DNA from: JACZQZ01 sp046756945
GTDB lineage: Bacteria; Pseudomonadota; Alphaproteobacteria; Rhodospirillales; 2-02-FULL-58-16
DNA: 22,987 nt
Reading direction: 5' to 3'
Assembly: GCA_046756945.1 (NCBI GenBank)
Contig: JBHHXI010000035.1
Location: forward strand, 1-22,987
Below, piece by piece: positions 1-8,075 of this stretch. The translations under genes were made by a program, and so were the position numbers. The stretch's first letter is position 1. Each line of letters begins with the position of its first letter. The notes under the pieces were generated by a model. The model was not told the origin of the DNA, did no database searches, and was given only the letters and a program-made list of their open reading frames with translations.

Positions 1-1083
1 GCGGAGGAGAAATTGGCGCGAGGAGTCCTCCCGTCCGAAGATCCCGTCGCGGGTGAAGGCGGCGCGGACGGCGAAAAGGATACGCCGGCCGACGGCGGAG
101 CCGTGGATGCCGGGGACGGCGGGGAAAAGCGTAGTGGTGGCGATGAACCCGAACCCCGCGCCGGCCCGGACGACGATACGCCGGAAGACGGCGCCCCACG
201 CGGAAGCGGACCCGACGCCGATGTCGTCCCCAGCGCCCGGAAGCTCGGGACGGACGGACTGAGCGGCGTGCAGAAGCGGCGGATTGCCGACGCCAAGGCG
301 GAATTCGACAAACTGGAAGGACTGCAACCCGGAAGCCCCGAGTTCAAACGCGCACGAGAACGATTGTCCAGGCTGCAACAACGATTGACCAGGACCGGGC
401 GCCTGGAGTTGGTTCGCCAGGTCGTTGCCGACATTCCGCTCCGCGGGCTCGGCGGGCGCGGCACGGACCGCCTCTTTGCGGACGGACAACCGAACCGCCC
501 AACGGGCGAGCTACGCCGGCCGTCCTTCCGCCACGAGTTCGTCGAGAACACTCTTCTCGGTCAACTGACGGTGAAGCCGCTCGGAGACGCCATCGCCGGG
601 CTGCGGGGGATGGCGGGGCTCGATCCCGTCAATCCGTTCAGCGGCCGGATCCTGTCCAAGAAAGAGGTTCAGGAGGCGAACGTCCTCACCCTCGTCGGCG
701 CCGGAACTGCCGGTGCCGGTAGGCTCGCCACGCTGGCGCGGAATATCCCCGCTCCGCGATCCCTTGGCAACGTGAAGGCGCGTAAGTGGTACCATCAGCA
801 GCTCGATGCGATTCCCGACGCGCTCGATGGCAGCCGGCCCTTGGATGTGCAGGCAAAGCTGGCGCATCGTTTGAGAAACGAAGCCCGCGATACTGGGCGA
901 GAGGCTATGAAGGACCTTGAAGGGGCAAAGACGCTGTCTCCCAATCGGACGTTCGAGGAGATGATTCAAAAAGCTCGCAACGAAGGTTTCGAGGGAGACG
1001 GCATCTGGAGGTATATAATCGACCGCGCCAGCAAATCGAATCCGATCGTAGACAAGGCACTGGGCCTGAAGCGGAGAAAATGA
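1..1083 (+). CDS. Probable polymorphic toxin, C-terminal part (5' end outside window)
   Basis: The reading frame is open to the first base, so the gene probably begins upstream; a TTG at 13 preceded by GGAGGAG could also be a start. Numbering from that TTG, residues 1-75 are a charged, Gly/Pro/Asp-rich linker. Residues 85-130 are helical and coil-like. Around 185-240 a segment with a DPVNPFSG motif and LSKKEV, then a hydrophobic Gly/Ala stretch, resembles the pretoxin (PT-TG type) segments of secreted polymorphic toxins. The last ~100 residues, starting near KARKWYHQQ, form a basic domain rich in Lys, Arg and Asp whose DNA is visibly more A/T-rich than the linker. I do not recognise its enzymatic class. 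The small gene 22 bp downstream fits an immunity gene. The toxin call rests on layout and the pretoxin-like pattern, not on a certain domain match; a phage or other surface protein remains possible. Confidence 0.5.
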   Translation, partial: AEEKLARGVLPSEDPVAGEGGADGEKDTPADGGAVDAGDGGEKRSGGDEPEPRAGPDDDTPEDGAPRGSGPDADVVPSARKLGTDGLSGVQKRRIADAKAEFDKLEGLQPGSPEFKRARERLSRLQQRLTRTGRLELVRQVVADIPLRGLGGRGTDRLFADGQPNRPTGELRRPSFRHEFVENTLLGQLTVKPLGDAIAGLRGMAGLDPVNPFSGRILSKKEVQEANVLTLVGAGTAGAGRLATLARNIPAPRSLGNVKARKWYHQQLDAIPDALDGSRPLDVQAKLAHRLRNEARDTGREAMKDLEGAKTLSPNRTFEEMIQKARNEGFEGDGIWRYIIDRASKSNPIVDKALGLKRRK

Positions 1084-1105
1084 GGGCTCAGGCGGAGAAA
1101 GTGGT

Positions 1106-1414
1106 ATGGGAAAAAAAACCGTAACTACTGCGCGAAACCTCCAGGGCGCATTGGTCGTCCAAATTACCCCCGAGAACCGGCTGGCCTACGAGGTGATGGA
1201 GGAGCTGGTCGGATTTCTCGAATCGGATTACGGCGCAAAAGTAACGAAAAAAGCCGACAGCCCTTTTGACCGGAGATGGTTTTTGACGATCGATGGTCAT
1301 AAGATTCTGGTGGACCTTGACGAGGATTTCGGGTTCGACATCACCGCCGAAAGCCCGGAAGGCGAGGCCCTGCTCACCAAGATTGGCGAAGATCTGAAAT
1401 CGCAACTGGAGTAG
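1106..1414 (+). CDS. Small acidic protein, candidate immunity protein
   Basis: A 102-residue protein without signal peptide or membrane helix. A GGAGA Shine-Dalgarno lies 7 bases before the ATG at 1106. The sequence alternates hydrophobic and charged residues as in a small alpha/beta fold. It has an acidic centre (VDLDEDFGFDI, roughly residues 70-80) and an amphipathic last helix (TKIGEDLKSQL). Size, acidity, immediate position behind a basic toxin-like tip and a similarly reduced GC content are what one expects of a cytoplasmic immunity protein. The pattern faintly recalls DUF3630-like small proteins, but I cannot confirm a family. The gene is certain; the immunity role is inference. Confidence 0.7.
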   Translation: MGKKTVTTARNLQGALVVQITPENRLAYEVMEELVGFLESDYGAKVTKKADSPFDRRWFLTIDGHKILVDLDEDFGFDITAESPEGEALLTKIGEDLKSQLE

Positions 1415-1609
1415 GGGAGTAGGGACGTCCCGTCGTCGGCTGGGCCGCTGCCGGGTATCGTATGCGGCCAAATTTCCACCCACGGCATTTAGGTGCGCTG
1501 GATCGGGGAATGGACGTAGGGCCCATCGCCATGCCGGCCGACATCGGCGTGCCCGCAACCCGCCGGCCATTAACCCAATTCTAACCGTAGCCGTCCGACA
1601 ATCGGTCCC

Positions 1610-3574
1610 ATGGCGAGAGCAGGGCGGGGGAGCGGACCGGCGGCCCGCGGGGCCAGAGCCAAACGGCGCCGGCCCGCCACGGGCCGCCCCTGGGAACGCA
1701 AGGCGGCGCGCCGGGCGCGCCGGCGGGCGTGGCTGGGTGCGGCTGTCAGGTGGGCGGCGACCCTGGCCGTGTGGGGGATCGTCGGCCTCGGCGCCATGGT
1801 CGCCTGGTACGCCTACGACCTGCCCGACGTCGACCGGGCGCTGGCCGCCTCGCGCCGTCCGACGGTGACCATCGCCGCCGCCGACGGCTCGGTCCTGGCC
1901 AGGCTCGGCGATCTCTACGGCATGCCGGTCGGCCTCGAAGACCTGCCGCCGGCCCTGCCCCAGGCCGTGCTGGCCACCGAGGACCGGCGCTTCTACGGCC
2001 ATTTCGGGCTCGACGTGATCGGCCTGGCGCGCGCCGCTTTCGCCAACCTGCGCGCCGGCGCCATCGTCCAGGGCGGCAGCACCATTACCCAGCAGGTGGC
2101 GAAGAACCTGTTCCTGACGCCCAGGCGCACCCTCAAACGCAAGATCCAGGAGCTGTTGCTGGCCCTGTGGCTGGAGCACAGGTTCGCCAAGACGCAGATC
2201 CTCACGGTCTATCTCAACCGGGTCTATCTGGGCGCCGGCGCCTTCGGCGTCGAGGCGGCGGCGCGCCGGTACTTCGCCAAGTCCGCCCGCCATGTCTCCA
2301 CCTACGAGGCCGCCATGCTGGCCGGGCTTCTCAAGGCGCCGTCCCGGGACAACCCGCTCGCCAATCCGCGCCGCGCGGCGAAACGCACCGCCCAGGTGCT
2401 GGCCAACATGGTCGCCGCCGGCTACCTGTCGCCGGCCCGGGCGCGCGCCGCCAAGGCCCGCAAGGTCCGCCTCGCCGGCTCCGGGAAGGGGCGCATGGGC
2501 CGCTACTTCGCCGACTGGGTGGTGGAGCAGGTGGCCAGCTACGTCTCCCCCGGCGACCGCGACATCACCGTGACGACGACCCTGGATGCGCGCCTGCAGC
2601 GCCTGGCCGAGGCCCGCGTCGGGACCCTGCTCAGGGGCGCCGGACGGGCGGCCGGCATTTCCCAGGCGGCCCTGGTGGCGATGGCGCCCGACGGCGCCGT
2701 GCGCGCCATGGTCGGGGGGCGCGACTACGGCCTGAGCCAGTTCAACCGCGCCACCCAGGCCCTGCGCCAGCCGGGTTCGGCCTTCAAGCCCTTTGTCTTC
2801 CTGGCCGGGCTGGAGGCGGGCCTGGCGCCTGACTCGCGCTTCACCGACGCCCCGGTGGCGGTGGGAAACTGGCGTCCCAGGAACTTCGGCCGCGGGTATC
2901 GCGGCCAGGTCACCGTGGCCCAGGCCCTGGCCCAGTCCATCAACACCGTCGCCGTCCAGGTGGCGGAACGGGTGGGCCGGGACCGGGTCATCGATGTGGC
3001 GCGGCGCTTAGGGCTGACCGCCCGGCTCAGGCCGACGCCCAGCCTGGCGCTCGGCGCCGCCGAGGTCAGCCTGATCGAGCTGACCGGGGCCTACGCGCCG
3101 TTCGCCAACGGCGGCATCGGCATCTGGGCCTACGGGATCGAGGCGATTAGCGACGCCGCCGGCCGCGTGCTCTACAAGCGCGCCGGTTCCGGTCCCGGCC
3201 GGGTGGTGAAGCCGGCGCACGTGGCGGCCATGAACGCCATGCTCTCGGACGCCATTACGTCGGGCACCGGGCGCGCCGCGCGGCTGTCCCGGCCCGTCGC
3301 CGGCAAGACGGGCACCAGCCAGAACTTCCGCGACGCCTGGTTCGTCGGATACAGCGCCCAACTGGTCACCGGCGTGTGGATGGGCAACGACGACGGCCGG
3401 CCCATGCGCAAGGTCACCGGCGGCGGCCTGCCGGCAAGGCTGTGGAAGGATTTCATGTCCGCCGCCCACCAACGGGTGCCGGCGCGCCCCCTGCCGGGTC
3501 TGGGACCGCGCCCGGACCCAGGCCAGGGCTTGCTGCCCAGCCCGGTCTCCGACCTCGGCGGCGGCGAGGGCTGA
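1610..3574 (+). CDS. Class A penicillin-binding protein (PBP1A-like, transglycosylase/transpeptidase)
   Basis: A 654-residue bifunctional peptidoglycan synthase that polymerises lipid II glycan strands and cross-links stem peptides in the periplasm. An Arg-rich cytoplasmic tail (1-45) precedes one membrane anchor (about 46-67). The GT51 domain has the ATEDRRFY motif with catalytic Glu124, QGGSTITQQ at 154-162, and YLNRVYLGAGAFGVEAA at 201-217. The transpeptidase domain has all three motifs: S390-AFK393, S443-I-N445 and K566-T-G568. It is shorter than E. coli PBP1A, with no obvious OB-like insertion and no PBP1C-type C-terminal domain. ATG 1610 is the first possible start after a stop and has no clear Shine-Dalgarno. 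It converges on hldE with only 29 bp between. Family certain; exact orthologue (PBP1A, PbpF or 2D-like) open. Confidence 0.95.
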   Translation: MARAGRGSGPAARGARAKRRRPATGRPWERKAARRARRRAWLGAAVRWAATLAVWGIVGLGAMVAWYAYDLPDVDRALAASRRPTVTIAAADGSVLARLGDLYGMPVGLEDLPPALPQAVLATEDRRFYGHFGLDVIGLARAAFANLRAGAIVQGGSTITQQVAKNLFLTPRRTLKRKIQELLLALWLEHRFAKTQILTVYLNRVYLGAGAFGVEAAARRYFAKSARHVSTYEAAMLAGLLKAPSRDNPLANPRRAAKRTAQVLANMVAAGYLSPARARAAKARKVRLAGSGKGRMGRYFADWVVEQVASYVSPGDRDITVTTTLDARLQRLAEARVGTLLRGAGRAAGISQAALVAMAPDGAVRAMVGGRDYGLSQFNRATQALRQPGSAFKPFVFLAGLEAGLAPDSRFTDAPVAVGNWRPRNFGRGYRGQVTVAQALAQSINTVAVQVAERVGRDRVIDVARRLGLTARLRPTPSLALGAAEVSLIELTGAYAPFANGGIGIWAYGIEAISDAAGRVLYKRAGSGPGRVVKPAHVAAMNAMLSDAITSGTGRAARLSRPVAGKTGTSQNFRDAWFVGYSAQLVTGVWMGNDDGRPMRKVTGGGLPARLWKDFMSAAHQRVPARPLPGLGPRPDPGQGLLPSPVSDLGGGEG

Positions 3575-3603
3575 TCCGGACCCGTCCTTCGGCGCCGTGC
3601 GCC

Positions 3604-5106
3604 CTATCTTGCCATGCGGGCGATGGTGGCCGTCGTGCTGTGGCCCGGTTCCAGGTCGACCAGCAGGACGCGGCCGCCGTAGCCCTGCACAACATCGGCG
3701 CCGACCACCGCGTCCAACGCGTAGTCCGCGCCCTTGACCAGGACGTCGGGGCGGATCGCCTCGATCAAATCCAGCGGCGTGTCCCCGGAGAAGATGACGA
3801 CCAGGTCCACCGTCGCCAGCGAGGCGAGCACCGCGGCGCGGGCCGCTTCGGTCTGGATCGGGCGGTCCGGCCCCTTGAGGCGCCGGGTCGATGCATCGTT
3901 GTTCAATCCCACCACCAGCCGGTCGCAGGCCTGCCTGGCCTGGGACAGCAGGGACACGTGGCCGGGGTGCAGCAGGTCGAAGCAGCCGTTGGTGAAGCCC
4001 ACCTTCAGGTCGCCGCGCCGCCACACATCGATACGGTCCAGGGCCGGACCCAGCGCCGCCACCTTGGCCTCGGCGCTGGTGAGTTCCTGGTGATGCAGCG
4101 CGCTGATCACGTCGCCGGCGTAGGCCACGGCCGTGCCCACCTTGCCGACCACGATGCCGGCGGCGACGTTGGCCAGCGCCGCGGCGCTGGTCAGGTCCGC
4201 CCCGATGCTCAGCGCGGCGGCCAGGGTCGCCACCACGGTGTCGCCGGCGCCCGAGACATCGAACACCTCGCGGGCCTCGGCCTCCAGGCGGGTCACCTCG
4301 CCCTCGCCCGTGACCAGGGTCATGCCGTCGCGGCTGCGGGTGACGAGCACCGCGTCGACGCCGCATTCGGCTATCAATGCGCGGGCCGCGGCGGCGATTT
4401 CGTCGTCGCTGCCGACGGGCATGCGGGCGGCCTCGCCGAGCTCGCGGCGGTTCGGCGTGAGAAGGCTGGCGCCGCGGTAGCGCGAATAATCGGTTCCCTT
4501 GGGATCGACGACGACGGGCTTGCCGGCGCTGCGGGCGGCGGCGATGACCGCCCCCGCCACGTCGGCGCCAAGCACCCCCTTGCCGTAGTCCGACAGCACG
4601 ACGACGGCGCATTCGGCCACGGCCTGGGTGGCGGCGTCGAGGATTTGACCGGCGATGGGTGTCTCCACCGCCGTCGTGGTTTCGCGGTCGGCCCGCATCA
4701 TCTGCTGGGTGCCGGCGAGGAAGCGGGTCTTGACGGAGGTCCGGCGGGAGCCGTCGACGACCAGGGTCGCCTCCACGCCCTCGTGCTCATCCAGCAACGT
4801 CCTGATCTGGCCGGCGGGCGGATCGTCGCCGACGACGGCGATGAAGCGGACCCGGCCCCCCAGCGCCGCCAGGTTGCGCACCATGTTGCCGGCGCCGCCG
4901 AGCATGGCGGACTCGCCGATCACCCGAAGGACGGGGATCGGCGCCTCGGGCGAGATGCGTTCGACCTCGCCATGGACGAAGCGGTCCAGCATGAGATCGC
5001 CGAGGCAAAGGACCCGGGCCCCGCCCAGCGCCTCGACCAGGGGCACCAAGGCCGAGCGGCTCGCCTCGCTCTCCTCGCTGGCGCTCCGGCGCGGCGGGTC
5101 GGTCAT
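3604..5106 (-). CDS. hldE: Bifunctional D-glycero-beta-D-manno-heptose-7-phosphate kinase / heptose-1-phosphate adenylyltransferase
   Basis: A 500-residue cytoplasmic enzyme of ADP-heptose synthesis for the LPS inner core. The N-terminal PfkB/ribokinase-like kinase (about 28-335) has GDLMLDRFVHGEVERISPEA at 36-55 and the signature SGAGD with catalytic Asp289. The C-terminal nucleotidyltransferase (about 365-500) has GFTNGCFDLLHPGH at 370-383, including the HxGH motif (H380, H383). ATG 5106 overlaps the gmhA stop as ATGA, so translation is coupled. A longer open frame extends upstream but lies inside gmhA and is not coding. Oddity: residues 6-16 (RRSASEESEAS) come from a 40-bp repeat shared with the two-domain oxidoreductase gene further along. 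In a typical HldE this region is a short lead-in to the kinase fold. Confidence 0.97.
   Translation of the reverse strand: MTDPPRRSASEESEASRSALVPLVEALGGARVLCLGDLMLDRFVHGEVERISPEAPIPVLRVIGESAMLGGAGNMVRNLAALGGRVRFIAVVGDDPPAGQIRTLLDEHEGVEATLVVDGSRRTSVKTRFLAGTQQMMRADRETTTAVETPIAGQILDAATQAVAECAVVVLSDYGKGVLGADVAGAVIAAARSAGKPVVVDPKGTDYSRYRGASLLTPNRRELGEAARMPVGSDDEIAAAARALIAECGVDAVLVTRSRDGMTLVTGEGEVTRLEAEAREVFDVSGAGDTVVATLAAALSIGADLTSAAALANVAAGIVVGKVGTAVAYAGDVISALHHQELTSAEAKVAALGPALDRIDVWRRGDLKVGFTNGCFDLLHPGHVSLLSQARQACDRLVVGLNNDASTRRLKGPDRPIQTEAARAAVLASLATVDLVVIFSGDTPLDLIEAIRPDVLVKGADYALDAVVGADVVQGYGGRVLLVDLEPGHSTTATIARMAR
5059..5098 (-). repeat. 40-bp coding repeat, copy A (inside hldE)
   Basis: This copy and the one at 6882-6921 are identical at 37 of 40 positions by eye alignment and are read in the same frame on the minus strand. 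Here it encodes RRSASEESEAS at the extreme N-terminus of HldE, just after the start. Internally it repeats short AGCGAGG-like units. Confidence 0.8.
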
Positions 5107-5681
5107 GGCGGCGACAGCTCCGTCTCCAGCGCCCCGCACAGCATGTGGCCGAGGGTGATGTGCATCTCCTGGATGCGGGCGGTGTCGTCCGACGGCACCA
5201 CCAACAAGGGATCGGCGAGGCCGCGCATCCGGCCGCCGTCGCGGCCGCCGAAGCCCGCCGCCACGGCATCCAGGGTGCGCGCCGCCTCCAGCGCCCGGAT
5301 GACATTCTCGCTGTCGCCGGAGGTGGAAATCCCGATGACCACGTCGCCGGGGCGGCACAGGGCCTCGACCTGGCGCGCGAACAGGTCGTCGAACCCGTAG
5401 TCGTTGCCGATCGCGGTCAACATCGAGGTGTCGGTGGTCAGCGCCAGCGCCGCGATGGGGGCGCGGTCCCGCTCGTAGCGCACGGCAAGCTCGGTGGCCA
5501 GGTGCTGGGCGTCGGCGGCACTGCCGCCATTGCCGAAGAAGACGATCTTGTTGCCGTTTCTGGCCGCCTTCAGGCACACGTCGACCAGCCGCGCGAAGGG
5601 TACGCGCAAGGCCTCGCGGGTGGCGCCGAGCACCTGTTCGTGCTCTTCCATCTCCGACGAGAAATACGCGTCGAGATCCAT
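5103..5681 (-). CDS. gmhA: Sedoheptulose-7-phosphate isomerase (phosphoheptose isomerase)
   Basis: A 192-residue SIS-domain enzyme converting sedoheptulose 7-phosphate to D-glycero-D-manno-heptose 7-phosphate, the first step towards ADP-heptose. Visible family motifs are FFGNGGSAADAQHLATEL (about 48-65), the phosphate-binding ISTSGDSENV (about 118-127) and IQEMHITLGH near the C-terminus, which carries the metal/active-site Glu and His. The start at 5681 (MDLDAYF) is chosen over the longer frame to 5756 because AAGGA lies at a good distance and the length then matches the family. It overlaps hldE by 4 bp, giving a coupled heptose operon. Other heptose genes (gmhB, hldD) are not in the window. 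Confidence 0.96.
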   Translation of the reverse strand: MDLDAYFSSEMEEHEQVLGATREALRVPFARLVDVCLKAARNGNKIVFFGNGGSAADAQHLATELAVRYERDRAPIAALALTTDTSMLTAIGNDYGFDDLFARQVEALCRPGDVVIGISTSGDSENVIRALEAARTLDAVAAGFGGRDGGRMRGLADPLLVVPSDDTARIQEMHITLGHMLCGALETELSPP

Positions 5682-5762
5682 GGCGATTCCTTCGGCTGCG
5701 AGGACGGATTTTGCCCCCGGTGCGGGGCGCCGCTCCCCGGCTCCCCTTCTTATCATGGGGTG

Positions 5763-5783
5763 CGGGGCGAAGCCCCGAAAAAA
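5763..5783. other. Intergenic hairpin with adjacent A/T run
   Basis: CGGGGC (5763-5768), loop GAA, GCCCCG (5772-5777), followed on the plus strand by six A (5778-5783). It lies in the 123-bp gap between the end of the two-domain oxidoreductase gene and the start of gmhA. Read on the minus strand, the T run comes before the hairpin, so this is not a normal intrinsic terminator for the gene ending at 5805. It may be an extragenic palindrome or part of a weak transcription barrier. Confidence 0.35.
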
Positions 5784-5804
5784 TCCGCGCCGGTCCCCCG
5801 CCCC

Positions 5805-8018
5805 CTACAAATCGATCCGCGTTCCCGCCCTGAGGGATTCCAGCACCGCGATGGTGGCGAAGCTGGTTTCCACCACTTCCGCCTCGTCCACCGGCGCCGG
5901 TCCGCCGGCGGCGACGGCGCCGGCGAAGGCCTTGAGCGCCCCCGCGAAGCCCTTGTCCTGGCGCCGGCGGCTGCCGTGCGAGGCGACGCGGCCGTCCTCG
6001 GCGACCACCAGCGTGCGGAAGTCGTCGATGGTGAACACGGCGCCGCCCGCGTAGGCCTCGATCCGTTCCTTGCCGAAAGCCATGTCGCCGAGGGCCGTAT
6101 AGGCGACCGTGGCCAGGCTGCCGTCGGCGAAGCGCAGGGTCAGGGTCACGTCGTCGCTGATACCTGCCGTCGCCTCGCCGGTGTCCGCCAGCACCGACGC
6201 GATGGGGGCGCCGACGAGAAAGCGCGCCAGGTCAACGAAGTGGCAGACCTCGCCGAGGATCCGTCCGCCGCCCTCGTCGGCGGCGTGGGCCCAGTGATCC
6301 GCCGGCAGGGGGCCGGCGTTGACCCGGATAAGCACGAACTTGGGCCCCGCCGTCCCCCGAAGCCGGTCGCGCACGGTGACCGCCGTGGGCGCGAAGCGGC
6401 GGTTGAAGCCGACCTGGAAAAAGCCGGCCGAGCCGTTGCGGGCCTCGATCACCCGGTTGATCTGTTGGCGGTCGAGGCCCAGCGGCTTTTCCACCAGCAC
6501 CGCCTTGCCCGCTTCCAGGGCACGGGCCGTCAGTTCGGCGTGGCTGTCGTGGCGGGTGGCGATGAGAACGGCATTGATGTCGGGGTTTTCCAGGACCGCC
6601 GCCTCGTCGGCGCCGGCATGGGCGAAGCCGAAGGTGTGCCGGCTTTTCTCGGCGGACGCGCCGCGCCGGGCGACCACGGTGTGAAGACGGACGCCGGTCA
6701 GCTTCTTCAGTTCCGGCAGCAGCACGGTGCGGGCAAAGTTGCCGGCCCCGATGACCCCGAGAACGCACCCCGCGGTGCCTGCCGACGGCGCCGCAAAGGA
6801 CGGGCCCGGCACCCGTGCGCCGGCGGCCGCGGCGTCCGCCGGCTGGCCGCCGTAGGTCAGCACCACGCCCAGGTGGGGCTCGCTCGCCTCGCTCGCCTTG
6901 CTGGCGCTCCGGCGCAGCGGGCTGGCGCCGGTGACCATGGCATAGGCCGCCTCCGCCTCGTCCAGGGGGAAGCGGTGGCTGATCAGCGGCGCCACGTCGA
7001 GCCGCCGGGCGAGGGTGGGCGCCATCAGGCGCACGCACTCGGCCAGGTTCTCCGTTTCCGTCCAGCGCACGAAGCCGGCCGGATACTTCACGCCGCGGCC
7101 CTCGAAGTCTTCGTCGTAGCGGCCCGGGCCGTAGGAGCGCGAGACCACCAGGTTCAACTCTTTCTGCATGAATTCCCGGCGCGGAAACGCGGTTCCCGTG
7201 GCCCCCACCATGCACACCCGCGCCCGGTCGCGGGCGATGGCCGCGGCGGTGGCAAGGGGTTCGCTGGAGTCTGTGGCGGCGGCGATGAGGATGCCGTCGC
7301 ACCCCACTCCGCCGGTCAGCGCCGAGACCGCCTCCTCGACGCCGCCGTCGGCGAGGTCGAGGGCGGCCAGGGCGCCCAGGCGCCGGGCCAGGTCCAGGCG
7401 CCCGGGATTGTAGTCCAGGGCCACGGCCCTGGCCCCTGAAAGGGTCAATAGCTGCACCGCCAGCTGGCCGACCAGACCGACGCCGAGCACCGCCACCACG
7501 TCGCCGAGACCGGGGCCCAGTGTGCGCACGGCGTGAAGCGAGATGGCGGCCAGGGTGGCGAAACAGGCTTCCTCGTCGGGCACGTCGTCGGGAACCGGCG
7601 CCACCAGGGCGCGCGGCACCACGTTGAGCTCGGCGTGGTTGGCCAGGCCGGCGCCGGCCACGGCGACCCGCTCACCGACCCGGAAGACCCCCTCCAGCCC
7701 GGCGCCCGCGGCGACCACCTCGCCGGCCGCCGAGTAGCCCAGCGGCATGGGCTCATCGAGCCGCGCCAGCACCGCGTCCCAGGTCGCCCTGAGGCCGTCG
7801 CGGCGCGCTTTGGTAATGACCTGCCTGGCCAGATCGGGGCGCGCCTTGGCCTTGCCGGCCAGGTTTTTGCGGGCGAACTCCACCGACATGCGTTCGGTGC
7901 CCGCCGAGATCAGCGACGCCCGCGTGCGCACCAGGACGTGGCCCGCCGTCACCTTGGGCGCGGGCACCTCGCGCACCTCCAGCCTGCCCGTGCGGGGGCT
8001 CTGGATGACCTGCTTCAT
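5805..8018 (-). CDS. Two-domain oxidoreductase: zinc-type alcohol dehydrogenase-like domain fused to Gfo/Idh/MocA domain
   Basis: A 737-residue cytoplasmic fusion of two NAD(P)-dependent dehydrogenases. Residues 1-360 are MDR/alcohol-dehydrogenase-like, with PLGYSAAGEVV (92-102) and the dinucleotide loop VLGVGLVG (177-184). The position of the usual catalytic-zinc Cys reads LISAGTE instead. Residues 418-737 are Gfo/Idh/MocA-like, with GVIGAGNFA (421-429) and the EKPLG motif (510-514). Such fusions are found in O-antigen, capsule and exopolysaccharide loci, where they are presumed to act on sugar intermediates; the substrate is unknown. ATG 8018 has an AAAGGG ribosome-binding sequence and is divergent from asnB by 57 bp. 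The inter-domain loop carries the second copy of the 40-bp repeat (RRSASKASEAS, residues 369-379), apparently an in-frame insertion. Confidence 0.9.
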   Translation of the reverse strand: MKQVIQSPRTGRLEVREVPAPKVTAGHVLVRTRASLISAGTERMSVEFARKNLAGKAKARPDLARQVITKARRDGLRATWDAVLARLDEPMPLGYSAAGEVVAAGAGLEGVFRVGERVAVAGAGLANHAELNVVPRALVAPVPDDVPDEEACFATLAAISLHAVRTLGPGLGDVVAVLGVGLVGQLAVQLLTLSGARAVALDYNPGRLDLARRLGALAALDLADGGVEEAVSALTGGVGCDGILIAAATDSSEPLATAAAIARDRARVCMVGATGTAFPRREFMQKELNLVVSRSYGPGRYDEDFEGRGVKYPAGFVRWTETENLAECVRLMAPTLARRLDVAPLISHRFPLDEAEAAYAMVTGASPLRRSASKASEASEPHLGVVLTYGGQPADAAAAGARVPGPSFAAPSAGTAGCVLGVIGAGNFARTVLLPELKKLTGVRLHTVVARRGASAEKSRHTFGFAHAGADEAAVLENPDINAVLIATRHDSHAELTARALEAGKAVLVEKPLGLDRQQINRVIEARNGSAGFFQVGFNRRFAPTAVTVRDRLRGTAGPKFVLIRVNAGPLPADHWAHAADEGGGRILGEVCHFVDLARFLVGAPIASVLADTGEATAGISDDVTLTLRFADGSLATVAYTALGDMAFGKERIEAYAGGAVFTIDDFRTLVVAEDGRVASHGSRRRQDKGFAGALKAFAGAVAAGGPAPVDEAEVVETSFATIAVLESLRAGTRIDL
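6882..6921 (-). repeat. 40-bp coding repeat, copy B (inside the two-domain oxidoreductase)
   Basis: Second copy of the element at 5059-5098, with three differences. In the same frame it encodes RRSASKASEAS in the loop joining the alcohol-dehydrogenase-like domain to the linker before the Gfo/Idh/MocA domain. The flanking protein (MVTGASP before, EPHLGVVL after) reads as normal family sequence, which suggests an insertion between them. Confidence 0.8.
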
Positions 8019-8075
8019 GGCGCCCTTTGTACCCCGATTTGCGCCGGGGGTGCAAAGAAGGTACTAACCCTCGCC

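Noticed and set aside
3376..5400. A 674-codon plus-strand open frame across hldE
   Set aside because: Antisense to hldE and gmhA and overlapping the end of the penicillin-binding protein gene in another frame; no recognisable domain.
5106..5577. N-terminal extension of HldE to 5577
   Set aside because: It lies inside gmhA in another frame. The ATGA overlap and the normal HldE length support the start at 5106.
5763..5783. Hairpin with A run read as a plus-strand terminator
   Set aside because: The run is A, not T, on the plus strand, and on the minus strand the T run precedes the stem, so neither orientation gives a standard terminator.
5145..7439. A 764-codon plus-strand open frame across gmhA and the two-domain oxidoreductase
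   Set aside because: It is antisense to two clearly identified enzymes, is rich in Gly, Ala, Arg and His without motifs, and is a shadow of high-GC coding sequence.
7533..8075. N-terminal extension of AsnB to 7533
   Set aside because: Class II glutaminases need Cys immediately after the initiator Met; MCGI at 8076 fixes the start, and the extension is antisense to the oxidoreductase gene.
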